Origin: Paratractidigestivibacter sp963658035
Lineage (GTDB): Bacteria > Actinomycetota > Coriobacteriia > Coriobacteriales > Atopobiaceae
Direction: 5' to 3'
Length of the DNA stretch: 19,806 nucleotides
NCBI GenBank assembly: GCA_963658035.1
Contig: CAVKOL010000026.1
Location: forward strand, 1 to 19,806
Under the pieces are notes generated by a model. It was given only the letters and a program-made list of their open reading frames with translations. It searched no databases and was not told the DNA's origin. Each line of letters begins with the position of its first letter. Positions within the stretch are counted from its first letter, which is position 1. The position numbers were made by a program, and so were the translations under genes. This document shows, piece by piece, positions 1 to 6,611 of the stretch.

Positions 1-936
1 GAGCTGCCCGTTCCCAAGAAGGATGGCTTCACCTTCAAGGGCTGGTACTACAAGGGCCAGCTTATCTCGGCCAACACCGTCGTGACCGAGAACATCTTCG
101 CCTTCACCGAGCCCGAGGCCCAAGTCGCCCTTCTCGCCGCCCTCGGCGACGAGGACGGGCAGGCCGGCTCCAACCAGGGCCAGGTCGACGGCGCGCTGAC
201 CGCCTCATGGGAGAAGGACGACTCGTCTGACGAGCCCGCCGGCTTCCTCGTCGAGGTCAAGGACCCCGACGCCTCCGACGACGAGGACGGCTCGCTCGGC
301 GGCACCTTTGTCGCCAACGGCGAGAAGCTCGACCGCGAGTCCATGGAGAGCGTCTTTGGCGGCGACGAGTACACGATCACGGGCTGGTACACCGACGCCG
401 CCTGCACCAAGGCCTTCGACTTCAGCCAGGCCCCGACCGAGGACATCACTCTCTACGTCAAGCGCGAGAGGAACTCCTACACGGTGACCTTCTCCACGGG
501 CGACGGCGCCAGCAAGGTCGACAGCCAGTCCGTCAAGCACGGCGAGCTGCCCTCGAAGCCCGCCGACCCCACCCGCAAGGGCTATGCGTTCGCCGGTTGG
601 TTTGCCGACGAGGACTGCACGATTGAGTACTGCTTCGACGACATCTCGATGGCCATCGGCTGCGACGTGACCCTCTACGCCAAGTGGGAGAAGTCCGGCG
701 ACCCGACCCCCGACGACAACACAGATGGGGACGCCGACAACAAGACCGACAACAAGACCGACGGCGGCGAGAAGACCGACGACGGCAACACGACCACGAC
801 CACCACGAAGACCAAGACCAAGAAGTCGACCCCCAACACGGGCGACCAGAGCTTCTCGGTCCCCGCCATCGCCGGCATCTCGATCGTCGCCGCCAGCGCC
901 GTGGCCGCCGCCCTCTTCCTCAAGCGCAAGAACTAA
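1..936 (+). CDS. Sortase-anchored surface protein with InlB-type B repeats, C-terminal part (5'-truncated)
   Basis: The reading frame is open from base 1, so the N-terminus lies outside the window; 311 residues are visible. At least three segments resemble Listeria-Bacteroides (InlB B) repeats: FKGWYYKG at the start, ITGWYTDAACTKAF near residues 125-140, and FAGWFADEDC with LYAKWEK near 195-230. A low-complexity D/N/K/T-rich stretch (about 237-277), including a 12-bp tandem duplication giving DNKTDNKT, acts as wall spacer. It is followed by TPNTGD, a variant LPxTG sorting signal, then a hydrophobic helix and the basic tail KRKN. This is the standard layout of a protein covalently anchored to peptidoglycan by sortase. 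The role is probably adhesion or surface display; no ligand can be inferred. A strong terminator follows 35 bp after the stop. Confidence 0.88.
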   Translation, partial: ELPVPKKDGFTFKGWYYKGQLISANTVVTENIFAFTEPEAQVALLAALGDEDGQAGSNQGQVDGALTASWEKDDSSDEPAGFLVEVKDPDASDDEDGSLGGTFVANGEKLDRESMESVFGGDEYTITGWYTDAACTKAFDFSQAPTEDITLYVKRERNSYTVTFSTGDGASKVDSQSVKHGELPSKPADPTRKGYAFAGWFADEDCTIEYCFDDISMAIGCDVTLYAKWEKSGDPTPDDNTDGDADNKTDNKTDGGEKTDDGNTTTTTTKTKTKKSTPNTGDQSFSVPAIAGISIVAASAVAAALFLKRKN

Positions 937-970
937 CCGCGCGACCCGCGAGCCCCTCTCGCCCGCGCCC

Positions 971-1007
971 AGGCCCGGAGCCCATACGGCGGCTCCGGGC
1001 CTTTTTC
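971..1007 (+). terminator. Rho-independent terminator of the surface protein gene
   Basis: Arms at 971-982 and 991-1002 pair perfectly (12 bp, GC-rich) around an 8-nt loop, followed by TTTTTCG. The hairpin and the palindrome after it recur in inverted orientation at 2147-2252. Confidence 0.9.
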
Positions 1008-1012
1008 GTTGA

Positions 1013-1072
1013 CGGGACCTAAATCGCAGATTCTCCCGTAATTGAAGCGCTTTATCTGCGATTTAGGTCCCG
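1013..1072. repeat. Palindromic element, left copy (19-bp arms, 22-nt centre)
   Basis: Arms 1013-1031 and 1054-1072 are perfect inverted repeats; the arm core is gggacctaaatcgcagat. The centre carries aattgaagcgcttt, which is also in the second copy at 2147-2222 on the opposite strand. From the preceding terminator onward, the two copies match for 44 nt and then for a further 32 nt, separated by a short diverged segment. Confidence 0.93.
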
Positions 1073-1075
1073 CCA

Positions 1076-1103
1076 TTGAATTGTTGCAGCGGCGGCGCAT
1101 ACT
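1076..1103 (+). promoter_or_regulatory. Weak candidate promoter for the AbiEi-like gene
   Basis: TTGAAT (1076-1081) and CATACT (1098-1103) are 16 bp apart, matching the sigma-A -35 and -10 boxes only partly. No better pair is visible in the 88 bp between the palindrome and the start codon. The region 1073-1160 holds nothing else that I can identify. Confidence 0.25.
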
Positions 1104-1160
1104 CGGGACCCGTTTTGGGAACGATGGGCCTACCTGGGGGAAGAAAAGAGGGGGCGGGGC

Positions 1161-2123
1161 TTGAAGAAGTGCGTTGATGAACAGGTCGCGATTACGTTTG
1201 ACGAGTTTGAAGCGTTGGGGATGTGCCTGTATTCGTACTCCGAGACCGTGAAAAGGGACATGGAGTGCCGAATTGCCTCGGGCGATGTCGTGAGCCCGAT
1301 GCCGCGCCTGTATGCGCGCGCCGAGCATTGGGCCCAGCTGGGCCCGTTCGAGCGCGAGCTCGAGAAGATGCGCGCCCTTGCCCAGATTCACCCGGACTGG
1401 TGGTTCACCGGCACCTCCGCCGCCGTGGCCTACGGCCTTTCCGTCTCGTATTCTGCCTTAGGGCAGCTCCACGTGGCCGGCCCTCACGGAGCCAGGAGCT
1501 ACCACGACGGAGCCGTGGCCTCTCGCAATATCAACATCGACGACGCCAAGGGCGCCTTCGTCAACGGCATACCTGTTCTGGGCATCAAGCGCGTTCTTCT
1601 CGACTGTGCTTATGAGCTGGGATTCCGTGACGCGGTCGCGGTGTTTGACTCGGCCTTACGCCTGGGTCTTGTTGAGAAGGACGAGCTAGTTTCCTGGATG
1701 CAGGCCAAGAAGAGATGCCCTGGCGTGCGGCGCGCCCGCGAGCTGGCGGCCTTTGCCGACGGCCGGGCCCAGAGCGGCGGCGAATCCATCGCCCGCGCCG
1801 CGATGTGGGAGCTGGGCTTCTCGGCCCCCGATCTGCAGGTTGAGTTTCGCGATCCCATCGACGGCAAGCCTTACTTCGCCGATTTCTGTTGGCGTCTGGA
1901 CGACGGCCAAGCCATCGTCGGCGAGCTTGACGGCGCCGAGAAGTACTACAACCCGGCCATGGCCGCGCAAGGCCCCGAGGCGGCGAGAAGGGCCGAGCGC
2001 CTTCGTGAGTCTCGCCTCACCGGCCAGGTCACGGCCGTTGTTCGCTTCTCTCCCCAAATGGTGGCCGACAACCGCCTCTTCGCCCGTCTCCTCACCTGCT
2101 TTGGCGTCCCCCGCGGCCGGTAG
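1161..2123 (+). CDS. AbiEi-like protein with C-terminal PD-(D/E)XK/Vsr-like nuclease domain
   Basis: A 320-residue protein. Residues about 10-60 resemble the winged-helix start of AbiEi-type (type IV toxin-antitoxin) proteins, followed by the characteristic HPDWWFTGTSAAVAYGL segment (about 77-93). The C-terminal third has an ADFCW strand with Asp241, then GELDG-x2-K (Glu255, Asp257, Lys261). That spacing fits a PD-(D/E)XK/Vsr/DUF559-like nuclease core. The start is TTG at 1161, chosen because a G-rich stretch containing gaggggg lies about 6 nt upstream and no in-frame ATG or GTG is better placed. No AbiEii toxin gene is adjacent, so it may be a solitary defence, regulatory or DNA-processing protein. 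It stands alone between two inverted terminator/palindrome cassettes. The family assignment is moderately sure; the function is not established. Confidence 0.72.
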   Translation: MKKCVDEQVAITFDEFEALGMCLYSYSETVKRDMECRIASGDVVSPMPRLYARAEHWAQLGPFERELEKMRALAQIHPDWWFTGTSAAVAYGLSVSYSALGQLHVAGPHGARSYHDGAVASRNINIDDAKGAFVNGIPVLGIKRVLLDCAYELGFRDAVAVFDSALRLGLVEKDELVSWMQAKKRCPGVRRARELAAFADGRAQSGGESIARAAMWELGFSAPDLQVEFRDPIDGKPYFADFCWRLDDGQAIVGELDGAEKYYNPAMAAQGPEAARRAERLRESRLTGQVTAVVRFSPQMVADNRLFARLLTCFGVPRGR

Positions 2124-2146
2124 CGCGCGTCCGTCTCACCGCCCCC

Positions 2147-2222
2147 TTCGTTGGTGGGACCTAAATCGCAGATAAAGCGCTTCAATTGGGACACAATCTG
2201 CGATTTAGGTCCCGTCAACGAA
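2147..2222. repeat. Palindromic element, right copy (inverted relative to 1013-1072)
   Basis: Perfect arms at 2156-2173 and 2196-2213 share their 18-bp sequence with the left copy. They extend outward as ttcgttg...caacgaa with two mismatches. The centre (22 nt, the same length as the left copy) contains aaagcgcttcaatt, the reverse complement of the left-copy centre motif. It sits 3' of the AbiEi-like gene. Confidence 0.93.
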
Positions 2223-2252
2223 AAAGGCCCGGAGCCGCTGTGGCTCCGGGCC
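2221..2252 (-). terminator. Rho-independent terminator of the DUF5684-like gene
   Basis: Arms 2226-2236 and 2242-2252 pair perfectly (11 bp) around a 5-nt loop. Read on the minus strand they are followed by TTTTT. It lies 21 bp beyond the stop at 2273 and nearly duplicates the terminator at 971-1007. Confidence 0.87.
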
Positions 2253-2272
2253 GGGTACGTGGCGAGAAGGCC

Positions 2273-2785
2273 TTACGCCTCGTTGGCGGCGTTGACCGGC
2301 TGGGCCGAGCCACAACCAAGGATCATGTAGAAGATGCAGGGCAGGAAGAACAGGCCGATCTGGAAGCCCACGCCCTTCTTGCCAAAGCTCTTGCACACCT
2401 TGTCGATCACCAGGCAGCGCACGACGATAAGGGCGATGGCGCAGATGCTCACCAGCGTGTTCCACCAGCTGGCGTCACTCGCGCCCGAGAAGATGGAGAT
2501 GGCGTCCAGCACGGTGACGGCGATGCACAGCTGGGTCACGCAGCCGGCGGCGCGAGACAGGCACCACTCGCTGTAGATGGGGATGATCTGCGACCAGCCG
2601 TGGCCGCCCAGCTTCTTGACGGTCTTCCAGCGGCCGATGATGACGAACAGCTGCGCGAAGGCGATGAAGCCCACAAGGGTAAGGATGAAGGCCGCGCTAA
2701 TCGCGACGCCTTGGTAGCTGATGGTCCCGTTGTTGGCTGCCTGGTCGATGAACTGGTTAAGGTCGAAGGTCTCGACGTAAGTCAT
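2273..2785 (-). CDS. Small integral membrane protein, DUF5684-like
   Basis: A 170-residue protein with about four or five hydrophobic helices: about 28-50 (AISAAFILTLVGFIAFAQLF), 83-97, 107-125 and 140-157. The segment GRWKTVKKLGGHGWSQIIPIY matches the W-K-x-K-x-G-x-x-GW-x-x-IIPIY signature that I associate with DUF5684 membrane proteins, whose role is not known to me. It starts at ATG 2785 with AAAGGAAA about 5 nt upstream. It is transcribed divergently from the lipoprotein phosphatase and ends in its own terminator. No catalytic motif is visible. Confidence 0.75.
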   Translation of the reverse strand: MTYVETFDLNQFIDQAANNGTISYQGVAISAAFILTLVGFIAFAQLFVIIGRWKTVKKLGGHGWSQIIPIYSEWCLSRAAGCVTQLCIAVTVLDAISIFSGASDASWWNTLVSICAIALIVVRCLVIDKVCKSFGKKGVGFQIGLFFLPCIFYMILGCGSAQPVNAANEA

Positions 2786-2824
2786 GGCATTTCCTTTCGT
2801 ATAAGCTGCAATGCCTGCTTTACC

Positions 2825-2892
2825 TTGGGATTTTGCGCTCCCAAAAAAGCTTGGTTCACTATAGTAGCAAATATGAATAATCTGTGGCGCAA
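2825..2892. promoter_or_regulatory. Divergent promoter region with an operator-like inverted repeat
   Basis: On the minus strand an extended -10 (TGC then TACTAT, plus-strand 2861-2869) would drive the DUF5684-like gene. On the plus strand overlapping AT-rich boxes (TTCACT at 2855-2860, TAATCT at 2878-2883, 17-bp spacer) could drive the phosphatase. TTGGGA (2825-2830) and TCCCAA (2839-2844) form a 6-bp inverted repeat in the minus-strand leader. The boxes are judged by eye. Confidence 0.4.
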
Positions 2893-2945
2893 CGCCGCTT
2901 ATTTGACCAACCGGTGTCGTTTATCAAGAAGTAAGGAGCCCTGTG

Positions 2946-4151
2946 ATGAGAAGACCTAAGAACCTTGCCGCTGGCTTTGTCGTTGCCTTGGGCCTTTCTG
3001 CCGCTCTGCTCACCCAGGCGGGATGCCGCGTGACCGTCAACGGCAACGGGGACGCCGCGGCCTCCAACACCGCCGCCGAGCAGGCCGAAGAGGCCCAGGA
3101 GCCCGAGGTCCTCGAGCTCACGTCGTCGGTTTCCAAGGACGAGAAGTACGGCTCGGTGAAGCTCTCGGCCGACGAAAGCTCCTTCGACTACTGCGGCTAC
3201 ACCCTGGGCGACTCCGTCAACGTGGCCTTTAGCAACGGCCTCACCTTGACCGACGTGCCCTACTTCAACGGCTACTACGTCAAGACCGGCGAGCCCGTGG
3301 TGGTGGCCTATCCCGGCTTTGACTACGTGGCCATCACCTACAACAACCAGGGCATGTGGGACCAGGCGGGCCTGGCCGACGGCGACACAGTGACCATCAC
3401 CCTCAACGAGAAGGGCAAGTACCTGGCCACCCAGGAGGCCCTAAGCCAGAGCTACCCCAGTGAACGCGAGAAGTACGACTCGGACGAGCAGTTCGTCAAC
3501 TTCCGCGCGCTCACCGGCGGGCGCTTGAAAGCCAACTACCTGTACCGCGGCGCTTCTCCGGTGGACAACACCCACGGCCGCGCGGCCTACACCGACGACC
3601 TGCTTGAGGCCAACGGCATCACCTGCGTCATCGACCTGGCCGATTCCGCCGACGAGATGCAGGGCTACTTCGCCGCGACGGGCTTCGACTCGCCGTACGT
3701 CAAGGGCCTCTACGAGCAAGGCCGCGTGGTCACGCTGTCCATGAGCTCGAGCTTCTCGAGCGACGCGTACAAGCAAAGCGTGGCCGCCGGCATGCGCCAC
3801 CTGCTGCAGTGCGGCGGACCCGCCTACATCCACTGCATGGAGGGCAAGGACCGCACCGGCTTTGTGTGCGCGCTGGTAGAGGCCCTGGCCGGCGCTTCCT
3901 ACGACGAGATGTGCGCCGACTACATGCAGACCTACGCCAACTACTACGGCATCACCAAGACAGGCAGCGCCGACGCTTACGACGCGATCGTCTCGCTGTA
4001 TTTCGATGCGTTTATCGAGTACCTCACGGGCGCGGGGGACGGGCAGGCCGACAAGACCGCCGACTACTCCGGCGCGGCCCGCGACTACCTGCTGTCTGCC
4101 GGCATGACCGACGCCGAGGTGGACCAGCTGGTCGCGCTGATCTGCGAGTAG
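2946..4151 (+). CDS. Lipoprotein dual-specificity/tyrosine phosphatase (Y_phosphatase3, MptpB-like)
   Basis: A 401-residue protein. A basic N-terminus, hydrophobic helix and LTQAGC lipobox (Cys27) predict a lipid-anchored exported protein. Residues about 55-165 form a beta-rich domain (DVPYFNGYYVKTGEPVV, then GDTVTITLNEKGKYL) that I cannot assign firmly. The C-terminal half begins with NFRALTGG and YLYRGASP, typical of the MptpB/Y_phosphatase3 family. It carries the P-loop HCMEGKDRTG with nucleophile Cys297 and Arg303; the Lys in the loop is typical of family members that also accept phosphoinositides. ATG at 2946 is preferred over GTG 2943 because TAAGGAG ends 7 nt upstream. It likely acts outside the membrane; the substrate is unknown. 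A strong terminator follows. Confidence 0.88.
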   Translation: MRRPKNLAAGFVVALGLSAALLTQAGCRVTVNGNGDAAASNTAAEQAEEAQEPEVLELTSSVSKDEKYGSVKLSADESSFDYCGYTLGDSVNVAFSNGLTLTDVPYFNGYYVKTGEPVVVAYPGFDYVAITYNNQGMWDQAGLADGDTVTITLNEKGKYLATQEALSQSYPSEREKYDSDEQFVNFRALTGGRLKANYLYRGASPVDNTHGRAAYTDDLLEANGITCVIDLADSADEMQGYFAATGFDSPYVKGLYEQGRVVTLSMSSSFSSDAYKQSVAAGMRHLLQCGGPAYIHCMEGKDRTGFVCALVEALAGASYDEMCADYMQTYANYYGITKTGSADAYDAIVSLYFDAFIEYLTGAGDGQADKTADYSGAARDYLLSAGMTDAEVDQLVALICE

Positions 4152-4182
4152 CGTCTCGCACGCAAAGGACTAGGCTTCTTGG

Positions 4183-4211
4183 GCCCCGACTTTTATGGTC
4201 GGGGCTTTTTT
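4183..4211 (+). terminator. Rho-independent terminator of the phosphatase gene
   Basis: gccccgac (4183-4190) pairs with gtcggggc (4198-4205) over a 7-nt loop, followed by six T (4206-4211). The first 23-bp repeat starts at the next base. Confidence 0.92.
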
Positions 4212-4326
4212 CGCAATCGGCAGGTCGCAAACCTCGTAATTGGACGGTCATTAATTCCGCAATCGGCAGGTTGAAAACTCCGCAATCGGACGGTTATAAT
4301 TATCGCAATTGGAAGGTTGCGCAGGA
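4212..4326 (+). repeat. Five tandem 23-bp repeats upstream of the DUF4143 ATPase
   Basis: Units start at 4212, 4235, 4258, 4281 and 4304, an exact 23-bp period. The consensus of the first half is CGYAATYGGMMGGTY and the second half varies. Units 1 and 3 resemble each other, as do 2 and 4, so the array can also be read as a 46-bp repeat plus a partial unit. It fills the whole space between the upstream terminator and the ribosome-binding site of the ATPase gene. There is no spacer diversity, so this is not a CRISPR array. Confidence 0.95.
4271..4300 (+). promoter_or_regulatory. Promoter embedded in the 23-bp repeats
   Basis: TTGAAA (4271-4276, in unit 3) and a perfect TATAAT (4295-4300, in unit 4) are separated by 18 bp. 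The equivalent positions 46 bp upstream read TCGCAA and CATTAA, so the promoter exists in only one repeat pair. Transcription would start near 4307, giving a leader of about 30 nt. Confidence 0.72.
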
Positions 4327-4338
4327 AAACAGGGTAAT

Positions 4339-5661
4339 ATGCCTCAAAAAAAGTTAACCCAAAAGAAGTACTTTCCACGCCTTGCAGATGAGCTCATAAA
4401 GAGGAAGCTGAGCTACGTTGGCGCGGTTGAGGTCCGCGGTCCAAAATGGTGCGGCAAGACCCAGTCTGCGCTGCAGCTTGCCTCAAGCTCGCTCATGATG
4501 CAGGACCCGGACAGGCGGGCCGACTACAGGTTGTTGGCTGATGCCAAACCGTCGCTGCTTCTTGACGGAGCGCGCCCGCGCCTTATCGATGAGTGGCAGG
4601 AGGCGCCCCAGTTGTGGGACGCGGTGCGCTATACCGTCGACGGAAATCCAGAGCCCGGCCAGTTCCTTCTCACCGGCTCCTCGACGCCCGTCTCGCTGCC
4701 GTCGCACTCGGGGGCGGGCAGAATCGCGTCGCTCGATATGGAGCCCATGACCCTCAGCGAGTCCAAGGACTCTACCTGCGAGGTGACGCTTGAGCAGCTC
4801 TTCGATGGGGCGCGGGACATCGACGGCTATTCCGACTGCGATGTGGAGGAGATGGCCTATCTCATTTGCCGCGGCGGCTGGCCCCACTCGGTGACGTCCA
4901 TGCCAAGGGACCTGGCGCTCGAGATGCCCTTCGATTACCTCACGACCATTGCCGAGCAAGACATTTCCAGGGTGGACGGCGTGGCGAGAAACCCCCAGTA
5001 CGCCCGACTGATCATGGGGGAATATGCGCGCCTTAGCTCTTCTCAGGCAACGCAGTCGAAGATCTTGAAGGACCTCAAGAACCGCGACATTGACCTGTCC
5101 AAGGACACGGTTAACGGTTATCTGGCGGCGTTGAGAAGGCTCTACGTTGTCCAGGAGCTTTCTTCCTGGACGCCGTCGCTTCATGCCAAATCTCGAATTA
5201 CCAAGACGCCTACCAGGCATTTTGTCTGTCCCTCGCTTGCCGTAGCCGCCATTGGCGCAAGCCCTAAATCTCTTTTGATGGACCTTTCGACGATGGGGCT
5301 TTTGTTTGAATCTTTATGCGTTAGGGACCTTCGTGTCTATGCCCGGAGCCTGGGCGGCGAGCTGTTCCATTACCATGATGAATCCGGCCTTGAGGCCGAT
5401 GCGGTGATTCAGTTGCGGGACGGCAGGTATGCGCTCCTTGAGGTTAAGATGGGGGCTTCCGAGGTGGATGATGGCGCCGCAAGCTTGAAGTCCCTTGCCA
5501 AGAAGATTGACAAGACGGTTATGGGCGAGCCTGTTTTCTGCGCGGTGATTACGCCGGGCGGTTATGCTTTAAGAAGGACCGACGGCATATTTGTTCTGCC
5601 GATTTCTTGCCTGACGGCGACCAATGCTTTTGCTGAGAAGTGCAGGGCTCGCCGCAGCTAG
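4339..5661 (+). CDS. AAA_14/DUF4143-type ATPase
   Basis: A 440-residue protein with Walker A GPKWCGKT (residues 34-41) and Walker B LIDEWQ (82-87, Asp84-Glu85). A sensor-like LLTGSS (about 112-117) follows. The C-terminal domain has the DUF4143 pattern, including LLFESLCVRDLRVYA and then EADAVI...YALLEVKMG (Asp followed by Glu-x-Lys), which resembles a PD-(D/E)XK nuclease core. ATG 4339 is chosen because aggaaaacaggg lies just upstream; an in-frame TTG at 4309 would fall inside repeat unit 5. Members of this family are often multi-copy accessory genes of unknown role in gut bacteria. Its base composition looks more AT-rich than its neighbours, suggesting later acquisition. The adjoining repeats suggest dedicated regulation. 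Confidence 0.88.
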   Translation: MPQKKLTQKKYFPRLADELIKRKLSYVGAVEVRGPKWCGKTQSALQLASSSLMMQDPDRRADYRLLADAKPSLLLDGARPRLIDEWQEAPQLWDAVRYTVDGNPEPGQFLLTGSSTPVSLPSHSGAGRIASLDMEPMTLSESKDSTCEVTLEQLFDGARDIDGYSDCDVEEMAYLICRGGWPHSVTSMPRDLALEMPFDYLTTIAEQDISRVDGVARNPQYARLIMGEYARLSSSQATQSKILKDLKNRDIDLSKDTVNGYLAALRRLYVVQELSSWTPSLHAKSRITKTPTRHFVCPSLAVAAIGASPKSLLMDLSTMGLLFESLCVRDLRVYARSLGGELFHYHDESGLEADAVIQLRDGRYALLEVKMGASEVDDGAASLKSLAKKIDKTVMGEPVFCAVITPGGYALRRTDGIFVLPISCLTATNAFAEKCRARRS

Positions 5662-5688
5662 ACCATGGTTTTAATAGGAGGCGAAGAC

Positions 5689-6051
5689 GTGAGCGTTTTG
5701 TTCTTGGAGTACCCAAAGTGCTCGACGTGCAAGAAGGCCAAGAAGTGGCTGGACGAGAAGGGCGTCGAGTACCTGGATCGCGACATCGTGGGCAACAACC
5801 CCACGGCAGCCGAGCTGACCGAGTTCCACCGCCGCTCGGGGTTGCCGGTGCGGCGCTTCTTCAACACGTCGGGCATGATGTATCGCGAGTTGGGCGTCAA
5901 GGCGCGTCTGGACGCGGGCATGGGCGACGAGGAGTGCTATGACCTTCTCGCCACAAACGGAATGCTGGTCAAGAGGCCTTTGCTGGTGGGGGACGATTTC
6001 GTGCTTTGCGGTTTTAAGGAAGCCGACTGGGCAGAGGCGTTGGGAGTTTAG
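5689..6051 (+). CDS. ArsC/Spx-family thioredoxin-fold protein
   Basis: A 120-residue protein, the usual length for ArsC/Spx/YffB proteins. The active-site segment is PKCSTCKKA (Cys11, Cys14). The central RSGLPVRRFFNTSG and the conserved K95-R96-P97 (KRPLLVGDD) are family hallmarks; that Arg-Pro supports the redox Cys. A GTG start at 5689 is chosen because a perfect AGGAGG (5676-5681) lies 7 nt upstream; an in-frame ATG at 5665 has no such site. It may be an arsenate reductase or a redox protein of the YffB/Spx type. No arsR, arsB or other arsenic gene is nearby, so the arsenate role is uncertain. It lies 27 nt after the ATPase and 3 nt before the GNAT gene. Confidence 0.87.
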   Translation: MSVLFLEYPKCSTCKKAKKWLDEKGVEYLDRDIVGNNPTAAELTEFHRRSGLPVRRFFNTSGMMYRELGVKARLDAGMGDEECYDLLATNGMLVKRPLLVGDDFVLCGFKEADWAEALGV

Positions 6052-6054
6052 GGT

Positions 6055-6546
6055 TTGAGCGCATCATCGATAGAGATTAGGCCGATCACGGCGGCAGACG
6101 ACGAGGTCATGGGCACGATCGCTCGGGCCAACCTCAAGGCGTTTGGCCTGGATATCCCGGGCACGGCCTATTTTGACCCAGAGATCATGCACTTGAGCGC
6201 GTTTTACGATGCGGCGCCCGAGAAGCGCGCGTACTTTGTTGCCGTGGACGAGACGGGCGCGGTCCTGGGTGGCGGCGGCCTGGCCGAGTTCGAGCTGCTG
6301 AGCGACACCGCCGAGCTGCAAAAGCTCTACCTAAGCGACGCCGCTAAGGGCCACGGCCTGGGCACACGCTTTGTGGGCTTGCTCGAGGACGCGGCGCGCC
6401 GGCGGGGCTATGCGCACTTCTATCTAGAGACGCACTCCAATCTTAAAGCCGCGATTCACTTGTATGACAAGCTGGGGTACCGGCGCTGCGATCCGGCTGG
6501 CTCGGCGCACACGGCGATGGACCACTTTTACATCAAAGATTTGTAG
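6055..6546 (+). CDS. GNAT-family N-acetyltransferase
   Basis: A 163-residue single-domain GNAT protein that transfers an acetyl group from acetyl-CoA to an amine. The order is typical: IEIRPITAADDEVM at the N-terminus, the beta4 strand ELQKLYLSDAAKGHGLGTRF with the acetyl-CoA pyrophosphate loop at K98-G103, then YLETHSNLKAAIHLYDKLGY. The start is TTG at 6055, 3 nt after the ArsC-like stop, with gggag about 9 nt upstream, so translation is probably coupled. The substrate cannot be predicted. Confidence 0.88.
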   Translation: MSASSIEIRPITAADDEVMGTIARANLKAFGLDIPGTAYFDPEIMHLSAFYDAAPEKRAYFVAVDETGAVLGGGGLAEFELLSDTAELQKLYLSDAAKGHGLGTRFVGLLEDAARRRGYAHFYLETHSNLKAAIHLYDKLGYRRCDPAGSAHTAMDHFYIKDL

Positions 6547-6611
6547 GTTGCGGCTCGACAAGCGGGGGCTTGTTGGGTTACGCGGCAAAGGATAACGGGG
6601 GAGAGGGACTC

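Noticed and set aside
971..2252. Insertion sequence with terminal inverted repeats
   Set aside because: The enclosed gene has no transposase motif, and no target-site duplication is evident at the outer ends. It is kept only as a flanked-gene observation.
4212..4326. Possible CRISPR array
   Set aside because: The repeats are directly contiguous with no unique spacers, and no cas gene is present.
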